From NCBI GenBank assembly GCA_950295325.1, contig OX485804.1:45930429-45994428 (forward strand): a stretch of DNA of 64,000 bases, written 5' to 3'. The translations under genes were made by a program, and so were the position numbers. The notes under the pieces are model-generated. The model saw only the letters and a program-made list of their open reading frames with translations, was not told the origin of the DNA and did not search any database. Source of the stretch: Polytrichum commune (lineage: Eukaryota; Streptophyta; Polytrichopsida; Polytrichales; Polytrichaceae). Shown here piece after piece: positions 47,601 through 57,215 of this stretch. Within the stretch, counting starts at the first letter, position 1. Each line of letters begins with the position of its first letter.

Positions 47601-50600
47601 TGATATTTTTGTTTTTAATGATTTGTATGTTGTGTGCATTGCAGATCCACTGAGAACGATCATGTCAAAACCAATTTACCCCACAAGATTCATCGCATAC
47701 GGAATATAGGCATTTTAAAGCTTGATGAATTTAAAGAGCTTATTTCATCTGAGGACTACGCAAATTGCGTGAAAAAAAAATCAAGAACTACGTGGTACCG
47801 GGTATCATTTGATGATTGATGTGTTTGCAACTTTGGTTTATAAGGTATAAATTTAAATTTTTGTTTATTTTTATGTTTGATTCAAAAAAAATTAAGTGTG
47901 TAATTGCTATTGATGTATGACTCTTATTTACAGAGAGAGGTGGTGACTGCTGCTGATGAGGCATCCAGGTTGTACAAAGAAAAAACTCCAATAAAAAAAC
48001 AATCTGCAAAAGGAGAATGGGAGGAAGTGAACAAAGCTACAATTGCAATTGTCAGATCGTTTAGAAAAAAAGAATTTGACAAGATGCTCGCGGTAACGGA
48101 TCCTACAAATGGAGATGATTTCATGGTGGAGGTATGTTCTTATACAAACACTTTTAAAATCATTATAATTTGTTTAAGTTTTTTCGGTTTTAATTTTTGA
48201 ATGTTGTTGTATGCAGATTAATAAACACTGGACTTCAAACTCTAAACCAGTGTTTGTAAATGAAACTTCCATTATTATTTGAAACTTTCGTGAGCTAGGT
48301 AGATTTTATAAATGGTGGAATTCTAGTTCTATGTCTCGGATTTCTCTACATTTGACTTCAAATGATACCAAAAACTCTGAATTAGATGCATGGTTATCAA
48401 AAGCATCATTTTGGGCTCAGGTACTTCTATTTTCATTAATGATAAATAAATATTTTACTAAATGCATGATTTCATATTGGGATGGATTAATGTATTAACG
48501 TGTTGATGTGTATTTTGATATAGATGGAAGTATCCGTTGTCAATGAATTTGAATCAATGAAAGATGAAATGGGAAATATCGAATTCAACACATGCGCGCT
48601 ATTACTTCCGGATTACATCGAAAAGTGGAGAATTTTGTTATGGGGAAAAACATTTATGACAATAATGGAAGGAAATCCATCATTTATAAAATCTACCCAG
48701 CTCACGAAAGTTTTTGGAGCAGATTCAATCATTAAGCGTATTCTTTATAGGTTGGATATTGTGATGCAATTTGGTTTTTACTTTACTTATCACTATGATT
48801 TATTTTTTATGTTATTTAATTATGAAAGTTCTTTCACTTTGTTTGTGGTATTTATTTTCAGATGATTTTTAAATTCCTTGGATTTAAATTCATTGTTGGT
48901 ATTTACGACGAGAATTGGTGGCGAAGGGTGCTATTCTTGAACAAAATTTGCCTCAATATTGGGCAGCGTGGGTTGATAAATCCAGTGATCTCTGTATTTT
49001 CGAACCATCTCATATGGAAACATGGCCTCTGAGAATTTTGCAATCGTGTCCTTGGTTTTTAGAATATGCACTTACATTTTGTATTGCAGAAGAAGAAGAA
49101 GAAAGAAACTCTGTTGGTGATGATGTTTCTCTTCCAACCTTAACTCCTTCAGAAGTTGTTCATATTGTTGTTTCAGAGGTTCGTAGAAACCGCAAACGCG
49201 GTTTGAAAGTAACTAACACTTCTTCTCAAGAAAATATGGTTCTAAGATCATCATGAACAAAAACACCTATGGTGTCAGGAGCATGTGCAAGTGAGGATCA
49301 TGTGGACCTTTCGCAGTATGATAATTGTGTGCAGATGACTGGGATATCAACATTGGAAGTATTGCCTCGGACCTCTGCTCAATTTATGTTGGAAAATACT
49401 TCCGTTCTTAAGGTTGTCACTGGAGAATCTCCCGGTGTGTTGTTAAAGACAAATAAATTTGTCAAACAAGTAAGCATTTTGCCAATATTTATATTTTTTC
49501 GCATTATCAATTTTGAAAAAAAAAAGTTTGATTATAAGCGATATTGATAAATTTTTGTTGTTTGCAACAGTTTGATGGTTTGAGAACTACAAATGTGTCC
49601 AATGACACATGCCCGCATCGAGGTTTTGATTTGTTAATTGCAGACTTACCTGAAGATCTCTATGTGCCGCATATTTCTTTTCCTCCTTCAGTTGTTCTAG
49701 AATGGAATAAGCATAACACCACCGAAATTGAAGCAATATTTGAATTTGCATTTTCGTTCCTTCACGACAATGCATTCATTTTGTTGTTTATTTCGGAATG
49801 TAAACATGTACGTCAAGATGTTCGTACATATTCGGCTACTTACGGTTTCACTTTATTGAAAGATTGGTGGGATGTAAATGGCATGAAATTGTGCTCTTGT
49901 ATCGATGTTTCTGCCACAGTAAGTACAATTTTTCTTCTTAACATTTTCAATGCATTTTGAATTTATGTAAAATAAATTTTTTAAAAAAACTAATATGTGT
50001 ATGTTGTTTATTTGTGGCAGTCACGCAAGTTCCAAATCTTGTTATATTGCCGTGAGAAGAATGCACATGTGAAAGTATCATTCAACAAAAATCTTGAGTT
50101 CGAAAAGCAAGGTGTATGTGTTGGCGAAGATGATGTTTATTTTAATTACACAACTGAAAAAACTCAACTAATGAATGGTTCTGTGCCTTGGCGAGGAGCT
50201 CGGGAAAAACATCCTATCTTAATGCAGATGTTTGTTGAGGCTTTATGTAAGCCTGGAGCGGTAGTCATTGATGTCACAGCTTCTACCGGTGGGTTTACAA
50301 TCTTAATATCTACCATCAACATTCAATTTTTCTACCTTAATGATTCAAAAAACTTTCTTTCATCCAATGCATTGTAATGCTTATAAAACATATACTGATT
50401 TTTTTAAAATTTTTCATTTCAGGTGCCTCTGTCCACGCATGTCGTAAAAGTGGACGCCATCTTGTTGCTTATGAGGCAGATGATCTAATCTTCAATAAGA
50501 TACTTCAACCGCTTCGCGAGCTTTCATCTCAAAACCCCGTAGTTGGTCAATCATCACAACCACCTTCATTGGAGGAGGATGATGAACCTCCTCGCAAAGT

Positions 50601-50907
50601 AGCAAGGAAATCACGTTTGAGTACGTGAGTTTTGCCCAACCTATTGGAATTTATGATTATTTGTGAACTTGTATATCGTCAAAGTTACTAACCCTCATTG
50701 TGTATATCTAAATGCAGTGTTGGCAAGATGATGGAGCAATTGTCATCTCCTCCGAGGTCGTTGTTGCTTCCTGTATATGCGGAGAGCATTGCTCTTGCAC
50801 AAGCGGCCACATCAACACCTACACGTCGGCCAAAGTCTCGCAAGTTTAATTCCAATGTGGAGATGTTCTTTCATTTAGAGGCATCAGAGGACAATGGAGG
50901 CATTTAG
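44636..50907 (+). pseudogene. Beta-class (N4/N6-type) amino-methyltransferase-like gene, decayed
   Basis: Likely exons: 44636-44965, about 45054-45530 (very acidic), 47025-47565, 47645-47801, 47934-48131, 48217-48420, 48524-48750, about 48862-49469, 49571-49918, 50021-50288, 50423-50624 and 50718-50907, most with GT-AG borders in phase. The C-terminal part has the circularly permuted layout of beta-class amino-methyltransferases. A motif IV-like block (FDLLIADLPEDLYVP) comes first. The SAM-binding half follows: HPILMQMFVEALCKPG, VVIDVTASTGG (motif I) and ACRKSGRHLVAYEADD. The usual DPPY/NPPY catalytic motif is replaced by ADLPE, so catalysis is doubtful. TGA stops at 48280-48282 and about 49254-49256, plus a frame break near 48915, disable this copy. 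The upstream region (residues with KGKMFYVWKGNHRVTSWLRH) is unrecognised. Alternative: a live paralogue family with diverged function. Confidence 0.6.
45560..46920. repeat. Intronic tandem array of about 165-bp units
   Basis: Eight to nine copies share RGCATAGTYTGYCCCGATSCT, TTCCAAGTCCAA and GATTACATG or GGTTACATG blocks at about 45640, 45805, 45970, 46130, 46296, 46455, 46640 and 46815. Two subtypes (GTCTGCCCCGATGCTAGTG and GTTTGTCCCGATCCTRGTG) partly alternate, giving a dimer of about 325 bp. Copies decay to the right. Confidence 0.9.
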
Positions 50908-51463
50908 ATAGTTGAAAATACCATCCACCATATGTTGGATTGGATTGGATTGGATATGGTTGGTTTGAAATGTGATATGACATTGAATTTGGTATTCCAA
51001 TAAAAAAAATAAAAAATTGAAGCCACTCTTTGCATTATTTTTGAATTACCACAACTAGTGGAGACTGATTTTATGTGAGCAAATTCCTCTTATTCATAAA
51101 CGATATGCCCAAATAATTTAGTCCGCCCCCCCCCCCAAACGCCTACATCAATTCATTTCTCAATACTTGAAATGTGTTTGCATTTGTTGTGTTGAATCTA
51201 GTAACAATGTTGAAATTCATCATGAAACTCTCATGCCAATCTTGTGGTTATTGATTTTGAAAGTAGAATCGTAATAAATTCATTAGGTTCGTTGCATTTT
51301 GTTTGTACTACCTACTTCTAATATTATAGAGAAATACGCAATCAATTATGCCAAAATACCACGGTTATAGGATAATATTGGGTGTAATTCCAAATATTTT
51401 TTCCACCCTCCCTTCTCAAAACTTACCGCTCATTGCTCACCGCTCACATGATAGCACCCCCCG
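50908..51463. other. 3' flank of the methyltransferase-like pseudogene, nothing else recognised
   Basis: AT-rich with a short poly-C run (about 51127-51136). The left limit of the Gypsy element (near 51464) shows no LTR, so its 3' end is missing. Confidence 0.5.
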
Positions 51464-52330
51464 CCCATAGGCATGGCTCTCTGGAAGAATTGAGCCCGCT
51501 CCTGCAAATACTCTGCCCAAATGTTTGGATCATCCAAGTCCACAACATGAGCTAGTTTTTTCTGAATAGAACTCGGGAGTATAGGCTCACGTCCATACAA
51601 CAACTGATACGGGCTGTAGGACGCCAAAGAGGCATGCCTATTAAATCGATAGCCCATAGCAATCCAAGGCAACATAAGGTCCCAATCCCGGTGGCTCCCC
51701 CGAAGTAATCCATAATTCCTCAAGCCACGCTTGGTTGTCTGAACAACCCGTTCAGCCAAGCCATCCGCCTCCAGATGATCCTGAGAGGTGGTGCGGTGAT
51801 CTATGAGCGTCTTAGTACACAACTCCTCAAAAGTACCGAGAAACTCCCTCCCTTGGTCCGTCAATACCTCAGCCGGTGCTCCAAAACGTGCCAACACACG
51901 ATCCAAAAAGGCGGCCGCGGCCAACTCTGCAGAGTTTTGGGGTAAAGCAACAAGCTCAATCTACTTGCTAAAATGCCCCACCATCACCAACACGTACTTT
52001 GCTCCACATGGCGTAACAACCAACGGTTCCGCAAAGTCTAGCGACCAATGGTAGCCCAATCCCATGATAGGTAAGGGCTGTAACTGAGGTGACAAGGTGT
52101 TAAAGCTAGATCTGACCCGGTCACAAACTTCACACCTCCCGACATAAGCAGCCACATGCTGATACATGCCAGTCCACCAATATTGGCCACGCAACATCGA
52201 ATATGTCTTGCGTATGCCAAAATTGGCCAAGTTCCTCGTGCATTTGTCGCACCAAGGAGACCCTCTGATCCGGCCTAGGGATAATACGCCTTGTCCCATC
52301 TGACCACAATCGAAATAACAAATTGTTTTC
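51464..52330 (-). pseudogene. Gypsy integrase, C-terminally truncated
   Basis: The zinc-binding start (YWWTGMYQHVAAYVGRCEVC) is followed by the core: SLDFAEPLVVTPCGAKYVLV (first Asp), VLTDQGREFLG (second Asp), ADGLAERVVQTTKRGLRNYG (Glu) and SPYQLLYGREPILP. A stop splits it near 51960. The C-terminal DNA-binding part is lost. Confidence 0.92.
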
Positions 52331-52349
52331 CCAACTGAACCTTGTTATT

Positions 52350-52915
52350 CGATGTCCAATCCTATCCCTTTCCATTGCCGAAATAGACGAAGGAAAGGTC
52401 CCCTGCTGGAGCTTATGCAATATAGGAAGATCTTCCCATATATTCGCAACAGTTTGAGGTCGATCAGTCTCATCATCCGAGCCTTGTATCGGAACCTCAA
52501 CAGCCGCATACCAACCTGGAACCGCCTCTCGATCACAATCTCCATGCCACCCGGCCCCGGTCAAGTCCTCATCCAAAGGACTTGGATTGCGTGATAGTCC
52601 ATCTGCATCCAGGTTGGTAATTCCAGCACGGTGCACCACCTCAAAGTCATACTCTTGAAGCAACAAAGCCCATATGGCGAGCTTGCCAGTAAGCTTATCC
52701 GACTCCATCAACCACTGTAACGGCTGATGCTCAGTCACCAAAGTAAAGCGCTGACCATAGAAATATGGCCGGAAATGGGCAATAACCCACACCGCCGCCA
52801 ATGCTTCTCCCTCATAGGACGAATAATTGGCCTCCGCCGTGTTGTTGCTTCGCGACGCGTAAGCAACAACATACTCCCGGCCAAAGTCATCTTTCTAAGT
52901 GAGAACTGTTCCTAA
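52350..52915 (-). pseudogene. Gypsy RNase H and linker
   Basis: Begins within LGTVLT*KDDFGREYVVAYAS and continues RSNNTAEANYSSYEGEALAA, PYFYGQRFTLVTEHQPLQWL and VHRAGITNLDADGLSRNPSP, the usual Ty3/Gypsy RNase H to integrase linker. The first catalytic Asp region is missing, lost at the junction with the foreign block to the right. Confidence 0.92.
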
Positions 52916-54258
52916 ATTGTCACCAAAAATTCTCCACCCTTCGATTTCGTCCTAGCCCGAGTGGAAAAATTATAATGACACGTAGAAAATCCTCCCTCGG
53001 TAATTCAATAAACATCATAAGTCAAAAACATCATAAGTCAAAAACTATAAGAATGTGTCACTATTTTTTTGGAAGTTTGGACATAGTCTCGGTTTTTTTG
53101 GCTTTCAAAAATTCATATGAAGTCCAAAAAATGAGTTCTTGGTATCCATGGATAGGTAATGAAGTCCTCTACATGAATATGTAATAATATTTCTACTGCC
53201 ACAAAGTATATGGTCGCAATTCTACGCTGTTCCCTTTGAATCTGCATTTTTTCACTAGTTTTTGGAAGTTTGGACATAGTCTCGGTTTTTTTGGCTCTAA
53301 AAAATTCATATGAAGTCCAAAAAATGAGTTCTTGGTATCCATGGATAGGTAATGAAGTCCTCTACACGAATATGCAATAATATTTCTACTGCCACAAAGT
53401 ATATGGTCGCAATTCTACACTGTTTCCTTTGAATCTGCATTTTTTTACTAGTTTTTGGAAGTTTGGACATAGTGTCGGTTTTTTGGCTCTCAAAAATTCA
53501 TATGAAGTCCAAGAAAACTAAATGCTCCAATAAGAAACTTTGCACATCCGCATAAGTATAAGGCTAATCAATTTAAATCAAAGTATTCAAACAAAGCCAT
53601 AAATTGAACTTTAAGTTATTCACGCCCAACTATTACTAACAATAGGTCAAGCCCTCTTCAAGGCCAACTAGCCTTGGCTCTTAACCTTACACCCATGCAT
53701 ACACACGTGCTCCTATCTTGCTTCCCACGCACCCACACTTATAACACGTGGGGTGCCAAGGAGCACGAAGGAAAAAGAGGAGGAGTGAGGAAAGAACGAG
53801 GTCTTAAATAATGAATTTAAGGAGGTGAGCACCTTCAAGGCTCACGATAAGCCTTCGAAATCTCCTCCTACTTTGTAGGCTCTCATCTTATCTCTTAAGC
53901 CCTTTTCCTAAAACAAACACCAAAGGTCCTAATTCAATCATTTAACTACCATTGGGTCTCTACCTACTACGCTCACCAACTACGGAGCTTCCTTTTACTA
54001 CTACATTTTTAATCAATCCACTCCAAATGAGCCTAATGCTTAAACCTAGCTTCTTTGAAGCTTCACTCTTTTTATATTTTTGTAAATAATCATAAAACAC
54101 TAAAACATCACTTGTAATGGTTTACAAGAGTTAAAACAAACATGTGGGCCCATTTTGGGCTGACATAAACCCAATGAGCTCCAGTCCGTATGCAACTAGA
54201 AAGATTTGGAAACATTTGGACGTCGAAGCACTGGAGCCGTACCCAATTTTTGCTGATC
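52916..54258. other. Foreign block replacing part of Gypsy pol
   Basis: Between RT (ending NFSLISK) and RNase H lies 1.34 kb of AT-rich DNA with a 193-bp tandem repeat. About 60 codons of pol are missing at the junctions, so the event included a deletion. No LTR or inverted ends were identified. Confidence 0.6.
53071..53510. repeat. 193-bp tandem repeat
   Basis: GGAAGTTTGGACATAGT recurs at 53071, 53264 and 53457, an exact 193-bp period. There are two full units plus a partial third. The full units are nearly identical (CATATGAAGTCCAA, TGGTATCCATGGATAGG, TATGGTCGCAATTCTAC in each). Confidence 0.95.
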
Positions 54259-55110
54259 AAGCTAAAGTTCTTGACGAATCGTCGGTAGTAATTCGCCAAG
54301 CCCAAGAAAACACGAAGTCTCGGCACATCAACTGGTGCCGGGATCTTCTGCAAGGCATCCACCTTAGCTTGTTGCACCCCAAGACCTCCTGGAATAATCA
54401 TATGACCTAGGTATGCCAGTCGGTCATGGAAAAACTTGCACTTGCCATGGTGTAAGCGCAATCCCCACCGCTGCAAGCGTTCAAAAACGGCTTGCAGGTG
54501 CCTAACATGATTTTGTGGTGTCTTGCTGAAGATGATCATGTCATCAATATAACACCGAGCAAATGGCAAGCCAGAGAGGACCTGATCTATCACTCTTTGA
54601 AACTCAGCATGTGCATTCTTGAGGCCAAATGGAAGAAACTTCCAATGGTACAGTTGATCCTTCCCATCCTGATCAACTCCCCAGAATGCAGTCTTCACCC
54701 GATCTCCCATAAGTAATGGGAGCTGGTAATAGCCGGATCTCAAGTCCAACGGCATCGAACAATTCCTCCGGGATTGGCATGGGATACCGATCCGACTTGG
54801 TCTTCCGGTTAACTGGACGGTAATCCCCGCACATCCGCTTATCCGTCCAATTGCCAAAGATGTTCTTCTTCGATGGCATAACCGTAGCACAAGCATACTC
54901 CCCGTTGGACAGTTCGATTAGCCTTGCTGCCAAGAGCTCTCGGCAACGAGCCTTAACGCCAATCCGCTCGGAAACACTGAGCCTATAAGGTCTTCGAAAA
55001 ATGGGATGGTCGTCCTCCAACTGAATGTGGATGGGTTTCCTTTATAGCCTTCAAGATCTTGAAGGCTAAAGGCAAAACACCTATGGTACGAGTGAATAAA
55101 TGCTCGTACT
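54259..55110 (-). pseudogene. Gypsy reverse transcriptase
   Basis: Minus strand: LELGLHLTGAEARKVRAFIH upstream, then DDHPIFRRPYRLSVSERIGV, RMCGDYRPVNRKTKSDRYPM, LDLRSGYYQL, FWGVDQ, FLPFGLKNAHAEFQRVIDQV, CYIDDMIIFSK (the YxDD catalytic box) and FLGLANYYRRFVKNFSLI. At least one frameshift near 54780 splits the domain. The catalytic aspartates are present. Confidence 0.93.
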
Positions 55111-55547
55111 TTTCGTGCCTCAGCACCAGTGAGATGAAGGCCCAATTCCAATGGCCAATCATCAAACTCTGTGGTCTTCCTCTCCACTAGAAGAGAGCCA
55201 CATGGTGTTGGCACGCACTCTAACTGCTAATGAGAGGAGGGGGCCTTAACCATGCCCCCAACCTCTGTGCTAGCAATAAAGTCCATCCCCTCTTCATCAC
55301 CACCAATATGTGATGATGAAGCCACCACCGGAGGTGAAGAAGCCAAAGCAGTTGAAACCCGTTAAGCTCGGAGCTCCTCCATGACCTGCTGCTCAAATCG
55401 AAAGATTCGTTCAGCTTCTCCAACCATGACCTCAATTCCCTCCTCCATGGATGTAGACCGCTGTGCCCCCTGACCAAAATCCGCTGCCCCCATAGATAAC
55501 AATTGGTCACCATGGTGTCATTGCAAGGCAAGGTATAAACCAACAGT

Positions 55548-56489
55548 TTACACCATGGTATGAAGATCCATGGCTTGGCCCAACACAAAGCGTTGTTGGC
55601 CCTTAGAAAGGCCAGGAGTTGCGGTGGTACCCGTGCGGAATCCTATGGCACGCTCCCGTTCATCAGCCAAGGGTTCGGTGTGGGTTTTGGTGTTAGCATC
55701 CCACACCATACCCGGCCCCCGATCGCGGAAGACGAATGACTGTGAAAATGTCATAAAGGTGGGAAAGGCCCTCCGTGGTGCTCCCACTTTGTTGACCAAT
55801 GCCAACGGGGGTAAATCATCTCAAACAACCGGCAAAGAGGTCCGGTTTGGATCCAAGATGTCATCCACCTTCTGATCCAAAGGTGGAGGCATTGCAGAAA
55901 ATGCTGCAGCTAAAGTAGATGACGGTGCGAGGTTGGTCCAAATCCACCGTGGCCGGGGGGCATAAGAACCAATGCTCGCGGCATCCACAAAAATGGGATC
56001 TCCAAGGTGTTGACGAACATAATAATCACCTTCCAACACCTTGTCCCAAGAGTCTCTAAAAAAATGTACATTATCGAAAATATACCCTGGAGGAAAAGGT
56101 TGGTAGAAAAACCACCACTGCATGAGGCGGATGAGGTCCCAAAATAGACTAGACCTGGGATCCTCTAGTCCTCCGCCTGCTCCAGCACGTGAATGGCCCT
56201 GGCATGGCCATCCCGCAATCACCATATCCACCGAACCCAAGTGTCGTAAGTCGGCCTCACTGATGAATGTGACATCACGAGGGAGACGTGAAAAACACCC
56301 AGGAATGGCAGTTGGGTGTAACTGTTGGGGGTACAATACCATCAACTGGTGAAGATGGTGACGAGCCACACGGGTGGACACTGGAGAGTTGTCCACATAG
56401 ACATACCGTTTGACTGTGAGGCCAGCCTCCAATACGGCTGTTAATCCCGTCCCAATGCCCCCAAACAGTTCCACCAAAGTAATCCCCGC
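55548..56489 (-). CDS. Cytosine-5 DNA methyltransferase domain inside Gypsy pol
   Basis: A domain of about 314 codons, in frame after the protease. Residue numbers refer to the ORF starting at 57215: motif I LVELFGGIGTGL (F251-G257), motif II YVYVDNS, motif IV IAGWPCQGHSRAG with catalytic Cys 338 (codon 56204-56202), motif V GLEDPRSSLFWDLIRL, motif VI-like YIFDNVHF (ENV expected; Asp 381 replaces Glu), motif VIII-like PRPRWIWTNL. A TGA at 55823-55821 breaks the frame. Beyond it motif IX (ADERERAIGF) and motif X (GQQRFVLGQAMDLHTM) continue to a TAA near 55545. The short VIII-IX gap resembles Dnmt3/DRM enzymes, and PCQ resembles Dnmt1/2 types. It would methylate cytosine with SAM. Retrotransposon DNMTs are known from dinoflagellates and charophytes. 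This copy is probably inactive. Confidence 0.9.
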
Positions 56490-57215
56490 GTCTGGCGGCC
56501 GCCACAAAATGGGATGTGCCAATGCCGACGGGGCATCCGGTATGACCGGTGTCCTAGGAGTGAGAGAGAGGACAATGTCCTCACACCTCCGGAATAGGTC
56601 GGCGGAATCGCGCCAGGGAGGAATGGGAGCCTTGGGATGGCGCACCACTGCACTCTTAGGTGCCATATCCCGTTGATCGTATGTACTCCCCATGAATGCC
56701 AGTGACTCCTCCAACAATGCGGAACCATAAGGCAAAGTATCTACAATAGCATCACATCCAAAGACCATGGATAATGGTGCTATGGTCGCGGCCGCCGCGA
56801 ATGCCACAGAAATAAGCTCCCTATGGCCGTCCCCAACAGACCAACTTGGTCGGATCCACGCCTCCTCAGTCCAGTTGTCCAAACCAAAGCCAAGAGGATA
56901 AAGTGCTTGCTGACCAACTAAAATATCATAGTTGGTTGCATCCGTCACCATACACCTAAGAAGAAGAGGTGCTGGTGGATCTCCAGGTTTCACTCGGAAG
57001 CTAAGCTGTAATGGCTCCCAAGTATAACATGTGGCCCTCTCCACGTGACCAACGGATGTGACAATGGTGAATGGACATGGAGCCAAGTCCTCAGCCGCCA
57101 ATCCCAACTCCTGGGCAAGCCTCTTGCCGATCATAACCGGTTGTGCCCCTGAATCCATCATCACACAACGGGGAGCAACCCGAGTGGCATTGCCCCCAGT
57201 CCGACTGACCACCAA
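56490..57215 (-). CDS. Gypsy retropepsin-like aspartic protease and linker
   Basis: The ORF that continues into the methyltransferase begins with CVMMDSGAQPVMIGKRLAQE, where D21-S22-G23 is the retropepsin catalytic triplet. It is followed by PFTIVTSVGHVE, LSFRVKPG and TNYDILVGQQALYPLGFGLD, the second half of the fold. Residues of about 120-240 form a linker leading to the methyltransferase. The protease would release the enzymes from the polyprotein. The ORF start shown is only the first Met; translation should come from gag, upstream of the solo LTR. Confidence 0.9.

Noticed and set aside
44636-50907. Methyltransferase-like gene as a coding part of the Copia element
   Set aside because: It is on the opposite strand, has many introns, and shares no frame or junction with Copia. 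It more likely arrived or was trapped separately.
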